Source: LMUY01 sp965199165
GTDB lineage: Bacteria > Pseudomonadota > Alphaproteobacteria > Acetobacterales > Acetobacteraceae
Direction of reading: 5' to 3'
Length of the DNA stretch: 64,000 nt
NCBI GenBank assembly: GCA_965199165.1
Contig: OZ240681.1
Span: forward strand, 682,001 to 746,000
Shown here: piece after piece, positions 7,963-16,051 of the stretch
Layout of the letters: each line of letters begins with the position of its first letter
How positions within the stretch are numbered: the first letter of the stretch is position 1
Made by a program: the position numbers and the translations under genes
The notes under the pieces: model-generated
Database searches by the model: none
What the model was told of the DNA's origin: nothing
What the model saw: only the letters and a program-made list of their open reading frames with translations

Positions 7963-8283
7963 TTGAGATGTTGCTTGTCAACATTGGGAATGCGTGGGTC
8001 ACCTCATCTCGACAGTGTCGACCTGCCATCTCCGAAAATGATTGTTGCTGCTCGCGCACTGGTTGGGATGACGCAGGTGGAACTGGTCGCGGAGGCAAAA
8101 ATCGCAATTGGCTCGTTGAAGAGGTACGAGTCCGGCGTAGCACAAATGCGATCGAACACGCTTGCGGCGGTTGTGTCAGTGCTTCGACGACAGGGGATAC
8201 GGTTTGTGTCGGACCGCGACGGCATGATCGGCGTCCTCCTGATTCCAGAAACGGAGGAGCGTATCGATGCTCGTCAGTCCTGA
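7963..8283 (+). CDS. XRE-family helix-turn-helix regulator
   Basis: About 106 residues. The HTH spans roughly 36-80 (IVAARALVGMTQVELVAEAK, then GSLKRYESG). The ending QGIRFVSDRDGMIGVLL is the usual tail of single-domain phage/plasmid-type XRE repressors. ATG at 7990 is an alternative start that still keeps the whole HTH. It is divergent from the four-gene coupled operon and is probably its regulator, as such proteins commonly sit beside the genes they repress. Confidence 0.75.
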   Translation: MRCCLSTLGMRGSPHLDSVDLPSPKMIVAARALVGMTQVELVAEAKIAIGSLKRYESGVAQMRSNTLAAVVSVLRRQGIRFVSDRDGMIGVLLIPETEERIDARQS

Positions 8284-8756
8284 GAATGTAGAGAGCGAGG
8301 TCGCTCTAGCTTGAAGCAGCCCTTTGTTCGACGCCGCCGCAGGCATCTTGGCGTCGATTGGGTGGGACGCCCTTCGTCCCGACCCCTTCAGGAAGTCAGG
8401 TGCAGCCGGACGGGTCAAAAGCGCCGCTCTTCGCGGCGGCATCGCAGCCACGCGCAGGCCTTCTATAGGCCGAGCATGGCGAGAAGCCACCTTTTGAGGC
8501 GTCCGGTTGCACGTGGCACTCTTCTCTTGCGCAGGCAGCAGCGCCGTCCCCGCTTTCCATAGAGGGCACTGGTTATCCACAAGAGAGGGGGTTCGCGTAG
8601 ACGACCCCCGAAGTCAAGCGGAGCGAACCCCCTCTCTTGTGGGTAACTAGGGGGTTGCTGTGGTAAGCGGGGGCGGGGGGCAGGAACGCTAGGGAACCGC
8701 ACCAGCTACCATCTCACGAAGACGTGATATTCGGTTGTTCGAAGGCTGATGGCCTT
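8284..8756. other. non-coding junction region with hairpins
   Basis: No supported gene. It holds two small hairpins (GGGACG/CGTCCC at 8364-8380 and a GCCGC/GCGGC stem near 8430) and the large palindrome at 8572-8647. It directly abuts the truncated phosphate permease gene and is the likely edge of the accessory region. Confidence 0.55.
8572..8647. repeat. 25-bp-arm inverted repeat with 26-bp loop
   Basis: The left arm (8572-8596) begins GTTATCCACAAGAGAGGGGG. The right arm (8623-8647) is its reverse complement with one mismatch, which would be a G-U pair in RNA. The outer end of the left arm contains TTATCCACA, identical to the consensus DnaA box; the right arm has TTACCCACA. There is no T-run, so a simple terminator is unlikely. 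It could be a recombination or integration end, or a mobile palindrome. Confidence 0.8.
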
Positions 8757-10162
8757 AGTGAACAGTCGTACAACACATAAACCACGACACGGCGAACGCG
8801 GTCGCGACGGTGATCTACACGCACAGCCTGCCGCCGCTGGTGGCGGTGGTGTGGTCCGGCACGTTCAACCTGTTCGGCGTCCTATGGTCGAGCGGCACGG
8901 TGGCCTACTCGGTGGTCACGCTGCTGCCGGTGGAGCTGATCCTGCAGGTCGGCAGCGGCGCCGGGTACGCGATGATCTTCGCCCTGCTGATCGCGGCGAT
9001 CATCTGGAACCTGGGCACGTGGGCGTTCGGCATCCCGAACAGTTCCTCCCATGCGCTGATCGGGTCCATCTTGGGCGTCGGGCTGGCAAACCAATTGCTG
9101 GCGCCTTCCGGCTCGGCCACGTCCGGCGTCGACTGGGGCCAGGCGGTGGACGTGTTCAAGGCGCTGCTGTTCAGTCCGTTTGTCGGCTTCGTCCTGTCCG
9201 CCCTGCTGCTCTGGGTGATGAAGCTGGTGATCCGCAGCAAGTCGCTCTACGCGGCGCCCGAGGGCAACAAGCCCCCACCGCCGATGATCCGCGGTCTGCT
9301 GGTGCTGACCTGCACCGGCGTTTCCTTCTTCCATGGCAGCAATGACGGGCAGAAGGGGATGGGCCTGATCATGCTGATCCTGATCGGCGCGGCCCCGACC
9401 GCCTATGCCTTGAACCGTGCGATGCCGGAGAGCACCACCCCGATGTTCCTGGAGGCCACGCAGGCCGCGCACGGAGTGCTGCAGTCACACGCCGGTGGCG
9501 CGGCGGCGCCGGCGGACGCCAAGACAGCGCGGGCGACGGTCGGCGATGCGCTGAAATCCAAGGACGTGAATAAGCCGGAGGTGTATGCCGCGCTCGCCGT
9601 GCTCACGGCCGACATCAGCCAGCAGGTCAAGAACGTCGGCGCGATCAAGGCCATCCCGGCGGCGGCGACGCAGAACGTCCGCAACGACATGTACCTGGCG
9701 TCCGACACGGTGCGCGTCATGGGGCCGCACGCGCCGGGCTTCAGCGACGACGACCAGGCGAAGCTGGCCTCGCTGCAATCATCGTTGAACAGCGGGACAC
9801 GGTTCATCCCGCTCTGGGTCAAGGTCTCCGTCGCGATCGCCCTGGGCCTGGGCACGATGGTGGGTTGGAAGCGGATCGTGGTGACGGTCGGCGAGAAGAT
9901 CGGCAAGACGCACCTGACCTACGCGCAGGGTGCCTCCGCCGAGATCGTGGCGATGGCGACGATCGGGCTGGCGAATGGCTATGGGCTTCCGGTCTCGACG
10001 ACGCACGTCCTCTCAAGTGGCGTTGCCGGGACAATGGCGGCAAACGGCTCGGGGTTGCAGTGGAGCACGCTGAAGAGCATGGCGTTGGCCTGGGTGCTGA
10101 CGCTACCCGCCGCCATGGCGATCGCCGGGTCGCTCTACGTGATCTTGCGGCAGGTGTTCTAA
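8757..10162 (+). pseudogene. 5'-truncated Pit-family inorganic phosphate permease
   Basis: The frame opens right after an in-frame TGA and enters the family sequence at HDTANAVATVIYTHSLPP, the first Pit signature. The preceding residues (TVVQHIN) are not Pit-like, so the first transmembrane segment and start codon are missing. The rest appears intact, with several membrane segments and the second signature FFHGSNDGQKGMGL. A large loop and the C-terminal NGYGLPVSTTHVLSSGVAG repeat follow. A GTG at 8810 could give a protein lacking the first helix. Pit proteins import phosphate by proton or metal-phosphate symport. The break marks a rearrangement boundary. Confidence 0.8.
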
Positions 10163-10558
10163 CCAGCCGGCTGCGCGTAGGGCGAGCGTCCGCACGGCCT
10201 GCCGGTGCAACGAGGGATTGGCAGGCCTGACGTGGAATAGCGGCGACTCCGCACCTTGGCTTGCACTCCTCGTGCTGCCGATTACGCGGGCTTCCCGGCG
10301 CAGCTTCGACGTGCCGCTCGTATGCCTGCCTGTCCCGCGCGGGAGGCAGCCGCGGCATCCCCTCCGCGTTCGTCGTGCGTCTGCCGGAAGGCGGCGCATG
10401 ACCGCCGACAGCCGCCCGACGAACCCCCAGAACCCGTTTGAGCTGCGTTCGCCGTCCACCATAGGAGACGCACGACGTCTCCTGTTGGCTTCCGGACGGC
10501 GTAACGCGATTGGAAGGCAACAACGGCACTCGCATCGGTGTCTTGATAAGGTTTGATC
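10163..10558. other. intergenic region, no gene seen
   Basis: The short open frames here lack recognisable patterns. A hairpin AGGAGACG-CACGA-CGTCTCCT lies at 10463-10483, without a following T-run on either strand. Confidence 0.5.
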
Positions 10559-11614
10559 TCACGCAGGCGCGTACGAGGCTCCCTGAGTGCTGAGCATGTC
10601 GCGCACCATCGGGATGACCACTTGGCCGTAGAGTTCGATGCCGCGTGCCAGCTTTTCGTGCGGCAGCGGGCCGGCGCTGTATTTCAGGTCGAAGCGGGAG
10701 AGGCCGAGCGCCTTCGCCGTGGCAGCGATCTTGCGCGCGACCGTCTCCGGCGACCCGACGTAGAGCGAGCCGGCGTCGGCTTCGGCATCGAACTCCCGGC
10801 GGTTCATGGCAGGCCAGCCGCGCTCGGCGCCGATGCGGTCGCGCATCTGCTTGTAGTCGGGCCACAGCTCCTCGCGCGCCTGCTGGTCCGTGGCGGCGAC
10901 GTAGCCGGGCGAGTGGACGCCGATCGGCTGCGAAGGCCGGCCGAACTGCGCGCAGGCGCGGTGATACAGATCAACATAGGGGACGAAGCGCTTCGGGTCG
11001 CCGCCGATGATGGCCAGCATCAGCGGCATGTCGTAGCGGGCGGCGCGAACCACCGATTCCGGGCTGCCGCCGACGCCGACCCAGGCCTTCAGCCGCCCGT
11101 GCTCGATGGTGGGGAACACGCGCTGCGCGTCCAGCGGCGGCCGGGTGCGGCCCCGCCACGTCACCGCATCCTGCTTGGTCAGCGCCGCGAACAGGTCGAG
11201 CTTGTCCTCGAACAACTCCTCGTACTGCGCCAGGTCGTAGCCGAACAGCGGGAAGGACTCGGTGAACGACCCACGCCCGAGGATGACCTCGGCCCGGCCG
11301 TCCGACACCGCGTCCACGGTGGCGAAGCGCTGGAACACCCGGATAGGATCGTCCGAACTCAGCACCGTCACGGCGGAGCCGAGGCGGATGCGGCTCGTCC
11401 GCGTGGCGATCGCGGCCAGCACGACCTCCGGCGCGGAAACGGCGAAATCCGCCCGGTGGTGCTCACCCACGCCGAAGAAGTCCACGCCGACCCGGTCGGC
11501 AAGCACCGCCTCGTCGACGACGTTGCGGACCACTTGGGCATGCGACAGGGTGCCGCCGCCAGGCCCCGCCGTGACGTCGCCGAAGGTGTCCAACCCAAGT
11601 TCGAGCCGCGACAT
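10559..11614 (-). CDS. LLM-class flavin-dependent oxidoreductase (luciferase-like)
   Basis: A 351-residue protein of the bacterial-luciferase-like monooxygenase family, which uses reduced FMN/F420 and oxygen on varied substrates. Visible family signatures are GVDFFGVGEHHRADFAVSAP, the RIRLGSAVTVLSSDDP strand, the ILGRGSF segment and the C-terminal VGSPETVARKI. GGAGGT precedes the ATG at an ideal distance. It lies 8 bp downstream of the azoreductase gene in the same direction. They probably form one operon under HxlR control, a common pairing in responses to electrophiles. The substrate is not predictable. Confidence 0.85.
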   Translation of the reverse strand: MSRLELGLDTFGDVTAGPGGGTLSHAQVVRNVVDEAVLADRVGVDFFGVGEHHRADFAVSAPEVVLAAIATRTSRIRLGSAVTVLSSDDPIRVFQRFATVDAVSDGRAEVILGRGSFTESFPLFGYDLAQYEELFEDKLDLFAALTKQDAVTWRGRTRPPLDAQRVFPTIEHGRLKAWVGVGGSPESVVRAARYDMPLMLAIIGGDPKRFVPYVDLYHRACAQFGRPSQPIGVHSPGYVAATDQQAREELWPDYKQMRDRIGAERGWPAMNRREFDAEADAGSLYVGSPETVARKIAATAKALGLSRFDLKYSAGPLPHEKLARGIELYGQVVIPMVRDMLSTQGASYAPA

Positions 11615-11622
11615 GGTACCTC

Positions 11623-12234
11623 CTAATCCCGCGGGAGCGCGGCCGCTTCGGCGAGCGCCGCGTCCAACGCCTTCTGCCGCGGCTCCGGCCCGACCGCCAC
11701 GCCTTCGGCACGGATCGCGGTCACGTCCGGCAGGCCGATGAAGCCGAACGCGGTGCGCAGGTAGCTCTCCCCGTGCTCGAACCCTGCCCTCGGCGTGCCC
11801 GGTCCGTAGAAGCCGCCGCGGGACAGCGCGAGGATCACCCGCTTGCCGCCCGCCAAGCCCTCCGGCCCGGACTGCGTGTATCGGAACGTCTTGCCCGCGA
11901 CCAACACCCGGTCGATCCAGGCCTTGAGCTGGCTCGGGACGGTGAAGTTGTAGAGCGGTGCGCCCAGCACGACGATGTCGGCGGCCAGGAACTCCGCCAG
12001 CACCGCGCCGCCGAGCGCCAAGTCCTCCTGCATCGCCTGGTCATGCTGCACGTCCGGCCGTTGCCCGGCCAGGTAGGCGCCAGAGACGTGCGGGACCGGC
12101 GCCGCCGCCAAGTCGCGATACGTCACCTCGAGCCCATCCAGCACCGTCCGCAGCCGCGCCACCACGGCGGCGGAGATCGCCCGGCTGACCGAGTTGTTGC
12201 CGAGGATGCTCGAATCGATATGCAGCAGCTTCAT
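11623..12234 (-). CDS. azoR: FMN-dependent NADH-azoreductase
   Basis: A 203-residue flavodoxin-fold quinone/azo reductase. It begins MKLLHIDSSILGNNSVSR (phosphate loop for FMN) and contains LGAPLYNFTVPSQLKAWIDR, GKTFRYT and SRGGFYG, all hallmark AzoR segments. The enzyme reduces quinones and azo compounds with NADH. Its ribosome site AGGTGA is embedded in one arm of the dyad shared with the divergent hxlR-type gene. Bound regulator would therefore block it directly. Confidence 0.9.
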   Translation of the reverse strand: MKLLHIDSSILGNNSVSRAISAAVVARLRTVLDGLEVTYRDLAAAPVPHVSGAYLAGQRPDVQHDQAMQEDLALGGAVLAEFLAADIVVLGAPLYNFTVPSQLKAWIDRVLVAGKTFRYTQSGPEGLAGGKRVILALSRGGFYGPGTPRAGFEHGESYLRTAFGFIGLPDVTAIRAEGVAVGPEPRQKALDAALAEAAALPRD

Positions 12235-12238
12235 GGTA

Positions 12239-12267
12239 TCACCTGGTTCTGAATGGTAACCAGGTGA
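12239..12267. promoter_or_regulatory. perfect dyad operator between azoR and hxlR-type regulator
   Basis: TCACCTGGTT and AACCAGGTGA form a perfect 10-bp inverted repeat with a 9-bp spacer, 5 bp from the azoR start. This size and symmetry suit a dimeric winged-helix HxlR protein. It is the only strong dyad in the gap. Confidence 0.7.
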
Positions 12268-12305
12268 CTATCAATGACTGCGCTCGCCCGTCACAAGGAG
12301 GCACA

Positions 12306-12743
12306 ATGACCAAACCAGGGCACATGGCGGTAACTGCCCGCAGCCTGCACCCGGACAGCGAGGACTGCCGGGCGGTCAGCATGATCCTCGTGCGGGTGGG
12401 CGACAAATGGAGCGTTCTGATCGTGGCGCTGCTCGGCGGGGGCCCACGCCGGTTCAACGAGATCAAACGCATGGTGGGCGGCATCTCGCAACGCATGCTG
12501 ACGCTGACGCTGCGTGGGCTGGAGCGCGACGGGCTGGTGACGCGGACGGTCACGCCCAGCAACCCGCCTCGCGTGGACTATGCGCTGACCGAGCTGGGGC
12601 TGTCGCTATGGCAGCCGGTGGAGCAGTTGAGCCGCTGGGCGCGGGCGCACCACGCCCAGATCCAGGCGGCGCGGCAGGCGTTCGACGCCGCGGCCGGGAC
12701 GTCGCCTGCACCTCCTGCAGCACAACACGCCGGGGCGGACTGA
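12306..12743 (+). CDS. HxlR-family transcriptional regulator
   Basis: 145 residues from the ATG preceded by AAGGAG. The HxlR core is complete: SMILVRVGDKWSVLIVALL, RRFNEIKRMVGGISQRMLTL, LRGLERDGLVTRT and a wing VDYALTELG, with a short extra tail. The cysteine in EDCRAV at the N-terminus corresponds to the redox-sensing cysteine of regulators such as YodB and HypR. It is divergent from azoR and the flavin monooxygenase, so it very likely represses them and responds to electrophiles or quinones. Confidence 0.88.
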   Translation: MTKPGHMAVTARSLHPDSEDCRAVSMILVRVGDKWSVLIVALLGGGPRRFNEIKRMVGGISQRMLTLTLRGLERDGLVTRTVTPSNPPRVDYALTELGLSLWQPVEQLSRWARAHHAQIQAARQAFDAAAGTSPAPPAAQHAGAD

Positions 12744-12865
12744 GTTTCTGTCCGGAAAGTCTCCCAGGGCGGTCATCCGACGGCGATCTCGCCACAGCGG
12801 CTTTCCGGACCGTCGCTGGAAGCCGTCGGCGCCCTCGGAAGCTGCGTTTGTGCCTTCGCGGTAAG

Positions 12866-13480
12866 TCACGCCGGCCCTTTGGCGGCGTGGGTGCGGACCT
12901 GGTCGGTCACCGCCGCCAGTTCGGTCGCCGAGATACAGCGGCGGGGAAGGACGTAGCCGCTGAAGCGGCCGGTCTTGACCACCAGCACCGTCCCCGCATC
13001 GTCCAGGCCTTTGATCGCGGCCCAGCCGTGCTGCACCGTGCTGGCCTTGGTGCGGCCGGTGAAGCCATCGGGCCCGAAGGTCAGGTGTGCCGACTCCGAC
13101 AGGGTCGGGTCCGTCGGGTCGATGCCGGGCCGCTCCAGCAGCAGCCGGCGGAGACGCCGACGCAGCAGGGGACGGCGGAGCAGCCGCTGCACGACGGCAA
13201 CCAGCAGGATGGCGCCGGAAACGGTTGCCATGATCCGAAGCAGCCCCGGGTCATGCACGGCATCACGCAGGCTTGCCAGGAGGCCGTCCTGATCCGACGG
13301 GCCGAAGCTCAGCACGCCGAGAGCGAGCCCCACCGTTGGCGACAGCACGATGATGCCGGCCTGGATGAGCACGCGCCGCCACAGCCGGGCCGGCCGGTCA
13401 AGCATCCATTCGGTGTATCGCAGCTGGTCGTCCAGCGTGACCGCGACCTCCAGTTCGATCGTTGCCGGCTCGGCAGTCAT
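12866..13480 (-). CDS. YcxB-like membrane protein
   Basis: A 204-residue protein. Two hydrophobic segments occur at about 41-62 and 85-100, separated by a short acidic loop. The C-terminal half has FGPDGFTGRTKAS, W..IKGLDDAGTVLVV and GYVLPRRCISATE, the pattern of the YcxB C-terminal domain. Function is unknown for the family. It stands alone between the HxlR gene and a pseudogene. Confidence 0.7.
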   Translation of the reverse strand: MTAEPATIELEVAVTLDDQLRYTEWMLDRPARLWRRVLIQAGIIVLSPTVGLALGVLSFGPSDQDGLLASLRDAVHDPGLLRIMATVSGAILLVAVVQRLLRRPLLRRRLRRLLLERPGIDPTDPTLSESAHLTFGPDGFTGRTKASTVQHGWAAIKGLDDAGTVLVVKTGRFSGYVLPRRCISATELAAVTDQVRTHAAKGPA

Positions 13481-13516
13481 GTCAAAACCTCGTCAATGCC
13501 ACGACCCGCGCGCAGC

Positions 13517-13714
13517 TTACCATCGCGCAGGCGGGGCGGCGCAGGAGCGGACGGTCGCGGCCTCGATGAGGCGGTCCAGCGCCGGGTCGGAGAAGCTGCC
13601 GCGGTTGCCGTCGCCGAACACGGCGTCATTGTCGAGAGTATGCGCCACCAGCCCCAGTATATAGGCGACATCGCGCAGCGAGGACAGCGAGATCGCGTAG
13701 AGCAGCAGCGGCGA
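13517..13714 (-). pseudogene. inverted internal piece of a peptide ABC binding protein gene
   Basis: On this strand the frame reads SLSSLRDVAYILGLVAHTLD, then VFGDGNRGSFSDPALDRLIE. This is the segment that normally precedes the C-terminus in family-5 solute-binding proteins. The flanking parts of what looks like the same gene lie on the opposite strand at 13887-14227. The frame continues upstream to 13891, but that part has no similarity. I read this as an inversion inside a decayed gene. Confidence 0.55.
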
Positions 13715-13886
13715 GCGGCTTGCCGTGGCCCGCATCCAGCCCGGCCTGGGCGACGCCTGCGACGGCGCCCTGCTGCTGGCGCGGCCTGGCCCGGCGCGAC
13801 TTGCCGGGCCGAGCTTGCCAGCCCCTGGCCCCGACTCCATGATCCACGCCGGGGTGGGGAGAGCGCGGGATGCGGTTGGGCGCAAG

Positions 13887-14227
13887 GTCACCTCGCCCGG
13901 CTACGAGGTGATCTCCATCAACGTCGGCAACGGTGCCGGCGCCAAGCACCCGCTGGGGCAGATTGCCGCGGTGCGAGAGGCGTTGGAGCGCTCGATCGAT
14001 CGAAGCCTGATCAACCAGGTGGTGATGGACCAGGCGCGGGCCAGCACGGACCGGCGGCGCGGCAGTCGCTCTACCGGCAGGTCGCCGCGCACTACCTGCG
14101 GGACCGGCCGGACCTGTTCCTGTTCCACATGACCTGGCTGTTCGCCGCCAGCGAGCGGCTGCACGGCTTCGTCGCGACGCCGGACGGGCTGATCCGGCCG
14201 CAGGGCCTCACGCTCGACCCGGGCTAG
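13887..14227 (+). pseudogene. rearranged family-5 (peptide) ABC binding protein, C-terminal pieces
   Basis: The first piece (to about 14042) reads VTSPGYEVISINVGNG ... VREALERSIDRSLINQVVMD, the typical hinge region. After a junction near 14043 the frame changes and reads SLYRQVAAHYLRDRPDLFLF, then HMTWLFAASERLHGFVATPDGLIR, the family C-terminus. About 150 residues between them are missing, some apparently inverted nearby. The signal peptide and N-terminal lobe are absent. It cannot encode a working transporter component. Confidence 0.65.
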
Positions 14228-14933
14228 CCCCGCGCTCGACTGGCAGGAACCCGTGCTGGATCAATGTCGGCGTCGCGGCCGGTGATGCGATGCTCGCCGC
14301 GAGCGAGTCCGCACCGGCCGACAGGGCGAGGAGACCATACGTCGCCGTGACCGCCAGCGCTTGGGGTGGGACGACCGCTTCGAACCCATCTGCCACGCCG
14401 ACGGCCGCGGAGGCATAGCCGATGAACACATCCACCTCGCCGCGTTCGAGGTAGGAGTACGGCGAGGCGGCCGGGCTGTCCCGCCCGCCGACAAGGGCGC
14501 GGGCGCGGGCCAGCAGCCGGGCCCTGGCGCCGGGCCGCAAGGCTTCGGTCCGGTCGAACAGGCGGTGCGCGTAGTCGCCGCCGGGGTCGGCGCCCGGCGT
14601 GGACGTGCCGATCCGCACGTCGCCCTCCAGCAACCGGTCGAGCAGGTTGGCCGTGGTCAGCCCCAGGGTGCGCCGGGCCACGACGACGATCGCGTTGCGC
14701 GCGAAGGGCTGGACCATGCCGCCGGGCCGCAGCGCTGCCACGGCCCGCGGATGGCCGAGATCGGCCGAGAGGAAGAGGTCCGGCACGTCGCCCCCCTCGA
14801 TCCGCTCGCGCAGCAGGCCGGCCGGGCCGAACACCAGCTCGGCCGGCGTGCCGTGCTGCGCCACCAGCGCCGGCAACACGTGGCGCAGGCTGCCCGCGGC
14901 GAAGAGGCGGAGCTGGGTGGCGATGTCCGGCAT
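14208..14933 (-). CDS. ModA-like molybdate/tungstate-type binding protein without signal peptide
   Basis: A 241-residue periplasmic-binding-protein fold of the ModA type. Segments include LRLFAAGSLRHVLPALV, VFGPAGLLRERIEGGDVPDLFLSAD, FARNAIVVVARR and DVRIGTSTPGADPGGDYAHRLF, with a late YSYLERGEVDVFIGY. ModA proteins bind oxyanions for ABC import. The start MPDIATQLRLFAAG lacks any signal sequence or lipobox, so as written it would be cytoplasmic. It may be a sensor or have lost its leader. It is divergent from a FecCD-type importer, and its 3' end overlaps the peptide-binding pseudogene. Confidence 0.7.
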   Translation of the reverse strand: MPDIATQLRLFAAGSLRHVLPALVAQHGTPAELVFGPAGLLRERIEGGDVPDLFLSADLGHPRAVAALRPGGMVQPFARNAIVVVARRTLGLTTANLLDRLLEGDVRIGTSTPGADPGGDYAHRLFDRTEALRPGARARLLARARALVGGRDSPAASPYSYLERGEVDVFIGYASAAVGVADGFEAVVPPQALAVTATYGLLALSAGADSLAASIASPAATPTLIQHGFLPVERGASPGRA

Positions 14934-15010
14934 GGTGCGGTCCTGGCGTGATGCGGGGTGCCTCCGCTATACCCCGTCGGCTACAACCGTGTCAGTCGGG
15001 GGGGATGCGC

Positions 15011-16051
15011 ATGCTTCGCAGGACCATGTTCGCACTCGCGCTGCTGCTCGGCGGCGGCGCCCATGCGGAGGACACGCATGTGGTGGTCGACCAGCTGGAC
15101 CGCTCCGTCACCCTGCCCCTGCACGTGCAGCGCGTGGTCGCGTTGCAGCACCAGGCGCTCGACATCATCCTCGAACTGGGTGCGGGCGACCGCCTGGTCG
15201 GCGTGCTGCGGAGCTGGCCCAGCCTGATCCCGGGCCTGGACCGCATCGACCCGGCGCTCGCCACGCTTCCCACGCCGGGCGACCTGACGACGGTGAACGT
15301 GGAGGCGCTGCTGGCGCTGCACCCGGACGTCGTATTCGTCACCAACTACGCACCGCCAGCCACCATCCAGCAGATCACCGCCGTCGGGCTGCCGGTGGTG
15401 GTGATCTCCCTGGCGAAGGGCGAGGGCACCGACAAGGCCAAGCTGAACCCGACCTTCGCCGATGACGACACCGCCTATGCCGACGGCCTGAAGGACGGCG
15501 TGCGGCTGATCGGCGCCGTGCTGGGCACGGCCGAGCGGGCGGACCGCCTGATCGACGCCGCCTTCGCCGGGCGCCACCTGGTGGAGCAGCGGGTCGCCGG
15601 CATACCCGCGGACCAGCGCATCCGCCTCTATATGGCCAACCCGGACCTGAACACCTACGGCGCCGGCAAATACACCGGCGTCATCATGGCGCGGTCCGGC
15701 GGCGTGAACGTGGCGGCGGGGGTGCGCGGCGCGGCGAAGGTGTCGATGGAGGATGTGCTGCGCTGGGACCCGCAGGTCATCTTCGTGCAGGACCGCTACG
15801 CCTCCGTCGCCGAGGCGATCCGCACCAGCCCGGCCTGGGCGCCTGTCGCCGCGGTGCGCGACGGCCGCATCGACGTCACGCCGGAATACGTCAAGCCCTG
15901 GGGCTACCCGCTGCCGGAGGCGCTGGCGCTCGGCGAGCTGTGGATGGCGAAGACGCTGTATCCGGACCGCTTCGCCGACATCGACATGCAGCAAACCGCC
16001 GACCGGTTCTACCGCACGTTCTACGGCTTGGCCTACACGGGCCCGAACTGA
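15011..16051 (+). CDS. ABC importer periplasmic binding protein, FecB/BtuF/MolA type
   Basis: About 346 residues. ATG at 15011 is chosen because GGGGGG lies six bases upstream; ATG at 15005 and 14948 are in frame. A signal peptide (MLRRTMFALALLLGGGAHAE) is present. The class III binding-protein pattern follows: VALQHQALDIILELGAGDRLVGV, VNVEALLALHPDVVFV, MEDVLRWDPQVIFV and WAPVAAVRDGRIDV. The end (ELWMAKTLYPDRFADIDMQQ) resembles members that end in an AK.LYP.kF.DI element. Such systems carry siderophores, cobalamin, haem or, in MolBCA, molybdate. The ligand is uncertain. Confidence 0.82.
   Translation: MLRRTMFALALLLGGGAHAEDTHVVVDQLDRSVTLPLHVQRVVALQHQALDIILELGAGDRLVGVLRSWPSLIPGLDRIDPALATLPTPGDLTTVNVEALLALHPDVVFVTNYAPPATIQQITAVGLPVVVISLAKGEGTDKAKLNPTFADDDTAYADGLKDGVRLIGAVLGTAERADRLIDAAFAGRHLVEQRVAGIPADQRIRLYMANPDLNTYGAGKYTGVIMARSGGVNVAAGVRGAAKVSMEDVLRWDPQVIFVQDRYASVAEAIRTSPAWAPVAAVRDGRIDVTPEYVKPWGYPLPEALALGELWMAKTLYPDRFADIDMQQTADRFYRTFYGLAYTGPN

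Noticed and set aside
10463..10483. Hairpin AGGAGACG/CGTCTCCT as a terminator
   Set aside because: No T-run on either strand, and too far from the stop codons to be convincing.
12407..14227. 606-residue plus-strand open frame
   Set aside because: Only its last 60 residues are protein-like (binding-protein C-terminus). The rest is a shadow of the HxlR and YcxB-like genes.
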